This document shows, one piece after another, positions 50,837 to 58,743 of a stretch of 64,000 nt of DNA. The stretch is from Streptosporangium brasiliense. GTDB taxonomy: Bacteria > Actinomycetota > Actinomycetes > Streptosporangiales > Streptosporangiaceae. How positions within the stretch are numbered: position 1 is the stretch's first letter; every line of letters begins with the position of its first letter. Location: positions 1,550,001-1,614,000 of the forward strand of contig NZ_JAUSRB010000001.1 in assembly GCF_030811595.1 (NCBI RefSeq), in the 5' to 3' direction. The notes beneath the pieces are model-generated. The model was not told where the DNA came from, did no database searches, and was given only the letters and a program-made list of their open reading frames with translations. The translations under genes were made by a program, and so were the position numbers.

Positions 50837-50846
50837 CCGTATACGG
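50837..50846. promoter_or_regulatory. Palindrome in the LysR/SDR divergent promoter
   Basis: CCGTATACGG is a perfect ten-base palindrome just before the LysR start. It could be part of a LysR site or a -10 region (TATACGG). Confidence 0.35.
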
Positions 50847-50853
50847 TTATCGC

Positions 50854-51768
50854 GTGATCGATGTGGATATGCGCCAGTTGCAGGCGTTCCTGGTCGTGGC
50901 CCAGGAGCTCAACATCACCCGTGCCTCGGCCCGGCTGCACATCACCCAGCAGACGCTGTCCACGCAGATCCAGCAGCTCGAACGCGCGATAGGGGTGACG
51001 CTCCTGGTCCGCACCTCCCGAGGCGTCCTGCTCACACCCGCGGGCGACGAGCTGGAACGCGGCGGCGGCGCCGTGGTCTCCGAGCTCGGCGACCTCACCG
51101 AGCGCGTACGGGCCGCGCACCGGGGACGGCTCGGCCGGCTGCGGCTGGCCTGCTGTCCCTACGCCACCGCGCTGTTCGCCACCGAGGTCGCCGACGCGAT
51201 GGAGGCCGCGGTCCCGGGTCTCGAGGTCGAGCTGACCAGCGTGCCCACCCCGCCTGACGAGCTCGCGCTGCTCCTGTCCGGTGAGGCCGACGCCGCGTTC
51301 ATGTGGCTGCCGGTCGGCGACAGCCGGCTCAACCACGCGTCCGTACGCAGTGATCCTCGCGTCGTCGCCCTTCCGCCGGGTCACCGGCTGGCTGAGCGGG
51401 ACTCGGTGACCTTGGCCGACCTGGCCGACGAACCGGTCGTCCGTCCCGACATCTTCCTGTCCGAGGAGAACCTGCGCCACTGGCTGGCCGAGCCCCGGCC
51501 GGACGGCAGCCCGGCCCTCCGCGGGCCCGCGGTCGGCAAGGTCGAGGACTGCCTCATGGCGGTCGCCCGCGGGAAGGGCGTCTGGCTGGCCCCCGAACCG
51601 TTGAGCCGCTGGGTCCCCGTGACGAACGTCCGTTGGCTGCCGGTCTCCGACGCCGCCCCCTCCGAACTCGCCCTTGTATGGACCGCCCGCGCCTCACAGC
51701 GCCTGGTCGCAACCATGATCGCCGAAGTCCGGAAGGTGACCGGCCGGTCCGGGGACCAGCCGGGCTGA
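50854..51768 (+). CDS. LysR family transcriptional regulator
   Basis: A 304-residue activator/repressor with the N-terminal LysR helix-turn-helix (MRQLQAFLVVAQELNITRAS, then LHITQQTLSTQIQQLE) and a C-terminal two-lobe inducer domain. Starts are possible at GTG 50854, GTG 50863 and ATG 50869; none has a ribosome site, and a leaderless mRNA is possible. The gene is divergent from SDR-MFS-SnoaL with 141 bases between, the normal setup for LysR control. Confidence 0.92.
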   Translation: MIDVDMRQLQAFLVVAQELNITRASARLHITQQTLSTQIQQLERAIGVTLLVRTSRGVLLTPAGDELERGGGAVVSELGDLTERVRAAHRGRLGRLRLACCPYATALFATEVADAMEAAVPGLEVELTSVPTPPDELALLLSGEADAAFMWLPVGDSRLNHASVRSDPRVVALPPGHRLAERDSVTLADLADEPVVRPDIFLSEENLRHWLAEPRPDGSPALRGPAVGKVEDCLMAVARGKGVWLAPEPLSRWVPVTNVRWLPVSDAAPSELALVWTARASQRLVATMIAEVRKVTGRSGDQPG

Positions 51769-51833
51769 CCCGCCTGCCCCCGCGGGATCGGGGACGGCCC
51801 CGGCTTCCGAGAGCGCGGACCACCGGCCGGCTC

Positions 51834-53261
51834 TCACCGGCCCTGCTGGGGCGCCTCCACCGGGCAGCTCATCCGCGGCCGGGAGTCGGCCAGGACGTTC
51901 TCGCGGATGGTGAGCAGGGTGATCAGTGCGGAGAGGGCCATCATCGCCGCGCTGACCAGCATCGTCGTGTGGAACCCGGCGGTGAACGCGGCCGGGTCGT
52001 TGAAGGCGTCGCCGGTCAGGCCGACCAGAGGGGGGATCGCGGCGACCGCCAGCAGCCCGCCGGTCCGGGCGACGGCGTTGTTGACGCCGCTGGCCACACC
52101 CGCGTAGCGCTCCTCCGTGCTGGCCAGCACGGTCGCGGTGAGCGGGGCGACCGCCGCCGACAGCCCCAGGCCGAACACGGCCGCCGGGACCAGCACGCCT
52201 CCCAGGTAGGACGTGCCCGCGCCGATCCTCGACATCAGCAGCAGCGCGGCGGCGCAGAGCAGGATGCCCGCCGTCATCGGGATCCGGGGCCCGATCCGCT
52301 TGGCCAGCTCGCCCGCCCAGGACGACAGCAGCAGCATCAGGACCGTCACCGGGATCATCGCCGATCCGGCCAGCGTCGGGGAGAAACCCGCCGAGACCTG
52401 GAGCTGGACGACCAGCAGGAAGAACACCACGCTCATCGCGGCGTACATCACGAACGTGACGACGTTGACCGCGGTGAACACCTTCGAGCAGAAGACCCCG
52501 ACCGGCACCAGGGCGTCGGGCGAGCGCCGGATCTCCAGCCAGACGAACGCCGCGCCCAGCAGGACGCCGGCCGCGATCGGGACCGGCCGCAGGCCGATCA
52601 GGCCGTAGGTGACCCCGGCCAGCGCCAGTGCGGCCAGCACCGCGCCGAGCACGTCGAAACGCCCGCTCGCCTCCACGTCCCTGCTCTCCGGCACGTGCCG
52701 TACGGCCACCGCCACCACCAGGGCGGCCAGCGGGAGGTTGATCAGGAACACCCAGCGCCACCCGGCCGTCTCCACCAGCCACCCGCCGAGCAGCGGCCCG
52801 ACGGCCGCCGCCGTCCCGCCCAGCCCCGACCAGGCGCCGATCGCCTTGGGCCGGTCCTCGCGGACGTAGGACGCCTGGATGATGGCCAGGGAACCCGGCG
52901 TGAGCAGCGCTCCGCCGACGCCCTGCAGCGCCCGGGCCGCGATCAGCGTCTCCACGTTGGGCGCCAGCCCGCACAGGGCGGAGGCGAGCGCGAACCAGAC
53001 CACGCCGACCAGGAAGATCTTCCGCCTGCCGTACCGGTCACCGAGCGAGCCGCCCAGCAGGATCAGGCCCGCGAGGGTGAGGGTGTAGGCGTTGACGGTC
53101 CACTGCAGTCCCGCCATGTCGGCCCCGAGGCTGTCACCGAGCGCGGGGAGCGCCACGTTGACGACCGTGCCGTCCAGCAACGCGATCCCCGAGCCGAGCA
53201 CGGTGGTGAGCAGGACCCAGCGCCCCTGAGCCGAGCGGAGCTGAATATGGCCGTTATCCAT
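51834..53261 (-). CDS. MFS drug exporter, DHA2 (EmrB/QacA) family
   Basis: A 475-residue carrier with 14 predicted helices. It has motif D1-like LDGTVVNVALP in helix 1, motif A GGSLGDRYGRRK after helix 2, motif B region LIAARALQGVGGALLTPGSL, and motif C ALQGVG/ GPLLGGWL. The ATG at 53261 has a weak AGGG upstream; an in-frame ATG at 53273 is the alternative. It is divergent from the STM4015-4011 cassette by 113 bases, so it could export a product of it, but this is only positional. Confidence 0.92.
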   Translation of the reverse strand: MDNGHIQLRSAQGRWVLLTTVLGSGIALLDGTVVNVALPALGDSLGADMAGLQWTVNAYTLTLAGLILLGGSLGDRYGRRKIFLVGVVWFALASALCGLAPNVETLIAARALQGVGGALLTPGSLAIIQASYVREDRPKAIGAWSGLGGTAAAVGPLLGGWLVETAGWRWVFLINLPLAALVVAVAVRHVPESRDVEASGRFDVLGAVLAALALAGVTYGLIGLRPVPIAAGVLLGAAFVWLEIRRSPDALVPVGVFCSKVFTAVNVVTFVMYAAMSVVFFLLVVQLQVSAGFSPTLAGSAMIPVTVLMLLLSSWAGELAKRIGPRIPMTAGILLCAAALLLMSRIGAGTSYLGGVLVPAAVFGLGLSAAVAPLTATVLASTEERYAGVASGVNNAVARTGGLLAVAAIPPLVGLTGDAFNDPAAFTAGFHTTMLVSAAMMALSALITLLTIRENVLADSRPRMSCPVEAPQQGR

Positions 53262-53374
53262 AACCCTAATCATCGCTGACCGTTTCGTCCGTCTGATGCG
53301 GATTCATGATTCCAGAAGTGTCGGCGATCTCTGGTAGGACGTGATCTGTCATGTTTCGCCTGACAGGAGCCAGG

Positions 53375-54337
53375 ATGGACTACAGCGAGTTCAACGACGA
53401 GGTCAACAGGCTGAACCGAGGAAGCTACGCCGGCCTGCCCGTCGTCGAGGCCCCCGGAAGCGACGGCGCGCCTCCGGAAGGGCTGCCGGCCCCCGAGTCG
53501 GCGGCCTGGCGGGTCTCCTGGAGCTGGCGGAGCGACGGGTTCGAGACGAACTTCCGGCACTTCCTCACTGTGGTGGACCCGACGAAGGTGTCCGCCCTCA
53601 TCGTCGGCGACTGGGGAAACGCCTACGAGAGCAGTTCCGAGCAGGCCGTGGGTCTTCTCGTGGAGCACGCCGACCGCTTCCCCGCCCTGCGCTCGCTGTT
53701 CCTCGGCGCGATCGCGTCGGAGGAGTGCGAGATCTCCTGGATCAGGCAGAGCGACGTCACGCCGCTGCTGGAGGCGTTCCCGTCGCTGGAGCGGCTGGAG
53801 GTGCGCGGCGGCTCCGGGCTCCTGCTCCGGCCGGTCCGGCACGACAGTCTCAGGGTGCTGCGGTTCGAGACGGGCGGGCTGCCGGCCGAGGTGGTCCGCG
53901 CGGTCGGCGCGAGCGACCTGCCCGCGCTCGAATACCTGGAGATGTGGCTCGGCACGAGCGACTACGGAGGGGACGCCACGGTGGCCGATCTCGCGCCGGT
54001 CCTGTCGGGGGAGCGGCTGCCCGCCCTGCGGCACCTCGGCCTGCAGGACAGCGAGATCCAGGACGAGATCGCCGCGGCCGTGGCGTCGGCGCCGGTGGTG
54101 GCCGGGCTGGGGTCGCTGGCCCTGTCGATGGGCACGCTGACCGACGAGGGCGCCGAGGCGCTGCTGTCGGGCCAGCCGCTGACCCACCTCGGGCGCCTGG
54201 ACCTGCACCACCACTACCTGACCGACATGATGGTCAAGCACGTCGAGGCGGCCTTCGCCGGCACCGGCGTCGAGGTCGACCTGTCCGAGCAGGAGGAGCC
54301 GGACGAGGACTGGCGCTACGTCGCCGTGGCCGAATGA
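53375..54337 (+). CDS. STM4015 family leucine-rich-repeat protein
   Basis: A 320-residue soluble protein. An N-terminal globular part is followed by LRR-like repeats at about 25-residue steps: LRSLFLGAI, LERLEVRGG, LRVLRFETG, LEYLEMWLG, LRHLGLQDSEI, LGRLDLHHH. It matches the STM4015 family, named after a Salmonella gene of unknown function. The ATG at 53375 has AGGAG; an in-frame ATG at 53351 is possible. It is the first of five overlapping genes. An LRR surface suggests that it binds a partner or substrate of the other four. Confidence 0.88.
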   Translation: MDYSEFNDEVNRLNRGSYAGLPVVEAPGSDGAPPEGLPAPESAAWRVSWSWRSDGFETNFRHFLTVVDPTKVSALIVGDWGNAYESSSEQAVGLLVEHADRFPALRSLFLGAIASEECEISWIRQSDVTPLLEAFPSLERLEVRGGSGLLLRPVRHDSLRVLRFETGGLPAEVVRAVGASDLPALEYLEMWLGTSDYGGDATVADLAPVLSGERLPALRHLGLQDSEIQDEIAAAVASAPVVAGLGSLALSMGTLTDEGAEALLSGQPLTHLGRLDLHHHYLTDMMVKHVEAAFAGTGVEVDLSEQEEPDEDWRYVAVAE

Positions 54338-55476
54338 CCTCGCTGACGGTCGTCGGCACGCCGGGGGAGCGCCGGGTGACCATGTTCGCCGACGCCTGCG
54401 TCCGGTACGGCCTGCGGGAGCCCGCCGTCCTGCCGTGGACCTCCGTGCTGCGGGGCAGGGACATCCCGCTGCGGCCGGGGACGCTGGTGCGGATCGAGTC
54501 GCCCGGAGAGGACGCCGAGGCCGACGCGCTGCTGCGCGGGCCGGGCGAGCCGTCCCGGGTCGGCGGCGGCGCCGCCTGGCACGCCGCCTTCACCGCCGGG
54601 ACGGCGCGGATCCGCCGGGCCGTCGAGCGCACGCCCGGGGCCGTGCTGCTCTCCGACGCCGACGAGATCGCGGTGATGTTCGACAAGCGGCTGTGTCACG
54701 CGAGGCTGTCGGCGGCCGGGGTGCCGGTGCCGCCCGCGCTGCCCGGGCCGGTCGGCGATTACGTGGAGCTGCGCCGGCGGATGGACGAGGCCGGGTGGGG
54801 CCGGGTGTTCGTCAAGCCGGCCCACGGCTCGTCGGCCTCCGGCGTCATCGCCATGCAGGCCTCCGGCGACCGGGTCAAGGCGGTGACGTCCGCCGAGCTG
54901 ACCGCGGACGGGCTGCACAACTCGCTGCGGGTGCGCTCCTACGAGGACGAGCTCGACGTGGCGGCGATCGTCGACCTGCTCGCCGGGGACGGGCTCCACG
55001 TGGAGCGGTGGTTCCCCAAGGCGGGCCTCGACGGGCGGACGATCGATCTGCGCGTGGTCGTGGTGGACGGCGCGCCGACCCACGCCGTCGTCCGCGCGAG
55101 CCGTACCCCCATGACGAACCTGCATCTCGGCGGCGAGCGCGGTGATCTCGGCGCGGTCAGGACCAGGCTCGGCCCTCAGGGCTGGGAACGGGTCACCGAG
55201 GTGTGCGTCCGGGCGGCGTCGTGCTTCCCGGGGAGTCTGACCGCCGGGGTCGACCTGATGATCGGCGTCGACTGGCGGAGTGTCGCCGTGGCCGAGGTCA
55301 ACGCCTTCGGAGACCTGCTGCCCCGCCTCACCGGCTTCCCCGGCGGCGGCGCCGAGCACCTGAACACCTACGAGGCCCAGGTCCGGGCCATCCTCGCACG
55401 CCGTACGGCGGCGCCGGACACCGCCGCGCACCACCCCGCCGTACCGGCGCCCACGGGAGGGAACGCCGGTGGGTGA
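54334..55476 (+). CDS. STM4014 family ATP-grasp protein
   Basis: A 380-residue protein. The first about 100 residues form a preATP-grasp-like domain. The ATP-grasp part has FDKRLCHARLSAAGVPVP, VFVKPAHGSSASG (phosphate loop), DLRVVVVDG and the metal ligands in VAEVNAFGDLLP. It should form an amide or ester bond from a carboxyl phosphate. The start overlaps the STM4015 stop (ATGA). Within the cassette it is the probable ligase. Neither the carboxylate nor the acceptor is known. Confidence 0.9.
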   Translation: MTSLTVVGTPGERRVTMFADACVRYGLREPAVLPWTSVLRGRDIPLRPGTLVRIESPGEDAEADALLRGPGEPSRVGGGAAWHAAFTAGTARIRRAVERTPGAVLLSDADEIAVMFDKRLCHARLSAAGVPVPPALPGPVGDYVELRRRMDEAGWGRVFVKPAHGSSASGVIAMQASGDRVKAVTSAELTADGLHNSLRVRSYEDELDVAAIVDLLAGDGLHVERWFPKAGLDGRTIDLRVVVVDGAPTHAVVRASRTPMTNLHLGGERGDLGAVRTRLGPQGWERVTEVCVRAASCFPGSLTAGVDLMIGVDWRSVAVAEVNAFGDLLPRLTGFPGGGAEHLNTYEAQVRAILARRTAAPDTAAHHPAVPAPTGGNAGG

Positions 55477-56284
55477 CATGAACCGGATCGTGGGCAGCCA
55501 TGACCTCCTGCTGGTGACCCTCGACACCCTCCGCCACGACGTGGCCGACGAGCTGATCAGGGCCGGGCGGCTGCCCACCCTGGCCAGGGCGCTGCCCGGC
55601 GGGCGATGGCAGCGCAGGCACAGCCCGGCGAGCTTCACCTACGCCGCGCACGCCGCGATCCTCGCCGGTTTCCTGCCCACCCCCGCCGAGCCCGGGCCGC
55701 ACCCCCGGCTCTTCGCGGCCGCCTTCCCCGGCAGCGAGACCACGGGCGGCGGGACATGGGTCTTCGACGCGCCCGACCTGCCCGGCGGGCTGACCGCGGC
55801 CGGCTACCACACGATCTGCGTCGGCGGGGTGGGGTTCTTCAACAAGCTCACCCCGCTCGGGGCCGTGCTGCCGGGGATGTTCGCCGAGAGCCACTGGGAG
55901 CCGGAGTTCGGGGTCACCTCGCCGACCTCGTTGGAGGCGCAGATCGAGTGCGCCGAGCGGGCGGTCGCCGGAACGGACGGGCCGGTGTTCCTGTTCGTCA
56001 ACGTGTCGGCGCTGCACCAGCCCAACTGGCACCACCTGCCGGGCGCCACCCGCGAGCACGGTGACAGCCGGGAGAGCCACGCCGCCGCGCTGGAGTACGT
56101 CGACCGGCACATCGGCCGGCTGTTCGCCCTGATGAGCAGCCGGCGGCCGGGGTTCGCGATCGTCTGTTCCGACCACGGCACCGCCTACGGCGAAGATGGA
56201 TACACCGGGCACCGGATCGGCCACGAGGTCGTCTGGACCGTGCCCTACGGGGAGTTCGAGATGGAGCAGGGAGGGTGGCGGTGA
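55469..56284 (+). CDS. STM4013/SEN3800 family hydrolase (alkaline-phosphatase fold)
   Basis: A 271-residue enzyme of the alkaline phosphatase/sulfatase superfamily. Metal ligands are likely in LVTLDTLRHD (Asp19, Asp24), SDHGT, and HRIGHEV. The nucleophile is in SPASFTYAAHAAILAGFLP, where sulfatases carry a Cys or Ser and phosphatases a Ser or Thr. It is shorter than most sulfatases. The GTG at 55469 has GGAGG at eight bases and overlaps the STM4014 stop by eight bases. It probably hydrolyses a phosphoester or sulfate ester of the cassette's substrate. Confidence 0.9.
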   Translation: MGDMNRIVGSHDLLLVTLDTLRHDVADELIRAGRLPTLARALPGGRWQRRHSPASFTYAAHAAILAGFLPTPAEPGPHPRLFAAAFPGSETTGGGTWVFDAPDLPGGLTAAGYHTICVGGVGFFNKLTPLGAVLPGMFAESHWEPEFGVTSPTSLEAQIECAERAVAGTDGPVFLFVNVSALHQPNWHHLPGATREHGDSRESHAAALEYVDRHIGRLFALMSSRRPGFAIVCSDHGTAYGEDGYTGHRIGHEVVWTVPYGEFEMEQGGWR

Positions 56285-57717
56285 CTGCGAGTCCCGACCG
56301 GGGTCCGGTGCCGGAGACGGCGGAGCCGGGGCCGGTGGGCGCCCCGGCGCGGCCGGTCCCCGGCGGCCCGGCCGACGCGGGTCCCCACCAGGGAGCAGAT
56401 GCGGGCCCCTATCAGGGATACGTTTACGCCTACCCGCACAAGACGGCATACCGGCCGCTGGAGCCGCGCCCGTCGCTGCGGCAGGTGTGGGCGGCCGAAC
56501 CGCTCGGCAGCCTCTTCCTCTACCTGCACATCCCGTTCTGCGAGATGCGCTGCGGGTTCTGCAACCTGTTCACCCGGACCGGCGCCCCCGAGGAGCTCGT
56601 CGCCGCCTACCTGGACGCCCTGGAACGCCAGGCGGAGGCCGTACGGGACGCCCTGGAGGAGCCGAGGTTCGTCACCGCGGCCGTCGGCGGCGGCACGCCG
56701 ACCTACCTGAGCGCCGCCGAGCTCACCCGGATGTTCGACCTCACCGAGCGGATCATGGGCGCCGACCTGCGGGCCGTGCCGTTGTCGGTGGAGACCTCCC
56801 CGGCGACCGCGACGGCGGACCGGCTCGCCGTCCTGGCCGAGCGGGGCACGACCCGGATCTCCATCGGCGTGCAGAGCTTCGTCGACGCCGAGGTCCGTGC
56901 GGCGGTGCGCCCGCAGAAACGGCAGGAGGTCGAGGCGGCGCTCGGCCGCATCAGGGAGACCGGGTTCGAGACGCTCAACATCGACCTGATCTACGGGATC
57001 GACGGGCAGACCGAGCGCTCCTGGCGCCGCTCGCTGGAGGCCGCGCTCGCCTGGAGGCCCGAGGAGATCTACCTCTACCCGCTGTACGTCCGCCCGCTCA
57101 CCGGCCTCGGCCGCCGCGCCCGCGACTGGGACGACCACCGGCTCGGCCTCTACCGGCAGGGCCGCGACCACCTGCTGGCCGCCGGGTACGAGCAGGTGTC
57201 GATGCGGATGTTCCGGCTGCGGGGCTCCTCCGGCGCGACCGGTTACGACTGCCAGAGCGACGGCATGGTCGGGCTCGGCTGCGGGGCCCGGTCCTACACC
57301 TCCGGCCTGCACTACTCCTACGAGTACGCGGTGGGCGCCGGCCAGGTACGCGCGATCATCGACGGCTACGTACGGCTCGCACCCGAGGAGTTCGCGGTCG
57401 CCAACGTGGGGTTCCGGCTGGGGGAGGACGAACGGCGCCGCCGTCATCTGATCCAGTCGCTGCTGCAGGCCGAGGGGCTCGACACCGCCGCCTACCGGGA
57501 GCGCTTCGGCACGGAGGCGACGGCCGACTTCGGCCAGGAGCTGGAGCGCATGGCCGGCCGGGGCTGGCTGGAGCCGCTGGAGCCGGTCCGCCCGCCGGAC
57601 CCCGCCACCGGGCGGCTCCGGCTCACCGCCGAGGGGCTGGCGCACTCCGACGCGATCGGCCCGGCGCTGTTCTCCGGCCCGGTCCGCGAGCTGATGGCGG
57701 GATACCAGGAGCGATGA
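56281..57717 (+). CDS. STM4012 family radical SAM protein (HemN-like)
   Basis: A 478-residue radical SAM enzyme. The cluster motif CEMRCGFC is at residues 87-94 in the HemN-type context YLHIPFC. Further HemN-like motifs are AVGGGTPTYLS, ETSPATATADRL, RISIGVQSF and LNIDLIYGIDGQT, and a C-terminal HemW-like domain follows. A 50-residue Pro/Gly/Ala-rich tail precedes it. The GTG at 56281 overlaps the previous stop (GTGA) and has GGGAGG six bases upstream. HemN-like enzymes act on porphyrins or methylate/cyclise unrelated substrates; this branch is uncharacterised as far as I know. Confidence 0.92.
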   Translation: MTASPDRGPVPETAEPGPVGAPARPVPGGPADAGPHQGADAGPYQGYVYAYPHKTAYRPLEPRPSLRQVWAAEPLGSLFLYLHIPFCEMRCGFCNLFTRTGAPEELVAAYLDALERQAEAVRDALEEPRFVTAAVGGGTPTYLSAAELTRMFDLTERIMGADLRAVPLSVETSPATATADRLAVLAERGTTRISIGVQSFVDAEVRAAVRPQKRQEVEAALGRIRETGFETLNIDLIYGIDGQTERSWRRSLEAALAWRPEEIYLYPLYVRPLTGLGRRARDWDDHRLGLYRQGRDHLLAAGYEQVSMRMFRLRGSSGATGYDCQSDGMVGLGCGARSYTSGLHYSYEYAVGAGQVRAIIDGYVRLAPEEFAVANVGFRLGEDERRRRHLIQSLLQAEGLDTAAYRERFGTEATADFGQELERMAGRGWLEPLEPVRPPDPATGRLRLTAEGLAHSDAIGPALFSGPVRELMAGYQER

Positions 57718-58649
57718 CCGAGCGCGCGACGGGCCGTGACCTCCCCCTCCTCCCGGGGACCGGCGGCCGCGCCCTGCCCGTCCCCGTCCTGCCCGCGGGG
57801 GAGCGGGACCCCGGCCACCTGAGCATTCTCTACCGGGGACCGCTGGCGAGCTGCGACTACGACTGCCCCTACTGCCCGTTCGCCAAGCGCCGCGACGACA
57901 CCGGACGGCTGCGCCGGGACCGGGCGGCGCTGGAGCGCTTCACCGCGTGGGTGGCCGGGCGCGACCATCCGGTCTCGGTGCTGTTCACCCCCTGGGGCGA
58001 GGGGCTCGTGCGGTCGTGGTACCGGCGGGCGATGATCGGGCTCAGCCACCTCCCGCACGTCCGGCGGGTCGCCATCCAGACCAACTTCAGCTGCCGTCCC
58101 GACTGGCTGGCCGAGGCCGACCTGGGCACGCTCGCGCTCTGGGTGACCTACCACCCCGGTCAGGTCGCCTACGGGCGCTTCCTCGCCAAGTGCCGTGACC
58201 TGGCCGGGCGCGGGGTCCGCTTCAGCGTCGGCGTGGTCGGGCTGCCCGAGCACCTGGACCACGCGCGGCGGCTCCGGGCCGACCTGCCCGCCGAGGTTTA
58301 TCTGTGGGTCAACGCCGCCGAGGGCCACCCCTACACCGACGCGGAGGCGGCCGACTGGACGGCGATCGACCGCCTCTTCCGCTACAGCCGCACGCCGCAC
58401 CGCAGCGCCGGGCAGCCCTGCCGTACGGGGGACAGCGTGATCTCCGTGGACGGCGAGGGCACCGTACGGCGCTGCCATTTCGTCCCGGAGGTCCTCGGCA
58501 ACCTCTACGACGGGACGTTCCGTCCGGCGGCCAGGGCCTGCCCGGCCGCCCTGTGCGACTGCCACATCGGCTACGTCCACCTGGAGCCGACCGGCCTCTA
58601 CGACGTCTTCGCCGGGGGGATCCTGGAGCGCATCCCCCGCGCGGACTGA
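57714..58649 (+). CDS. STM4011 family radical SAM protein
   Basis: A 311-residue radical SAM enzyme with the motif CDYDCPYC (Cys47, Cys51, Cys54). The C-terminal part has five more cysteines in a SPASM-like arrangement: CRTGD, RRCHF, then ACPAALCDCH, which could hold an extra iron-sulfur cluster. SPASM/twitch enzymes often modify peptides or carbohydrates. The start overlaps the STM4012 stop (ATGA), completing five coupled genes. A tandem hairpin array directly follows the stop. Confidence 0.92.
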   Translation: MTERATGRDLPLLPGTGGRALPVPVLPAGERDPGHLSILYRGPLASCDYDCPYCPFAKRRDDTGRLRRDRAALERFTAWVAGRDHPVSVLFTPWGEGLVRSWYRRAMIGLSHLPHVRRVAIQTNFSCRPDWLAEADLGTLALWVTYHPGQVAYGRFLAKCRDLAGRGVRFSVGVVGLPEHLDHARRLRADLPAEVYLWVNAAEGHPYTDAEAADWTAIDRLFRYSRTPHRSAGQPCRTGDSVISVDGEGTVRRCHFVPEVLGNLYDGTFRPAARACPAALCDCHIGYVHLEPTGLYDVFAGGILERIPRAD

Positions 58650-58655
58650 CCGGAC

Positions 58656-58743
58656 GGCCCGCCAGGTCTCCCGGGCCGGCCCGTCAGGTCTCCCGGGCCG
58701 GCCCGTCAGGTCTCCCGGGCCGGCCCGTCAGGTCTCCCGGGCC
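58656..58743. repeat. Four tandem 22-bp hairpin repeats between convergent genes
   Basis: Units at 58656, 58678, 58700 and 58722, identical except GCC/GTC in the first. Each reads GGCCCG, ten central bases including CAGGTCTCC, CGGGCC, so each can fold with a 6-8 base stem. The fourth unit contains the stop codon of the opposing DUF6745 gene. The array probably works as a multiple terminator for both genes. Confidence 0.92.

Noticed and set aside
58650-58730. RiPP precursor peptide next to the STM cassette
   Set aside because: The gap consists of hairpin repeats with stop codons in each unit; no short ORF with a ribosome site was found here or at 53262-53374.
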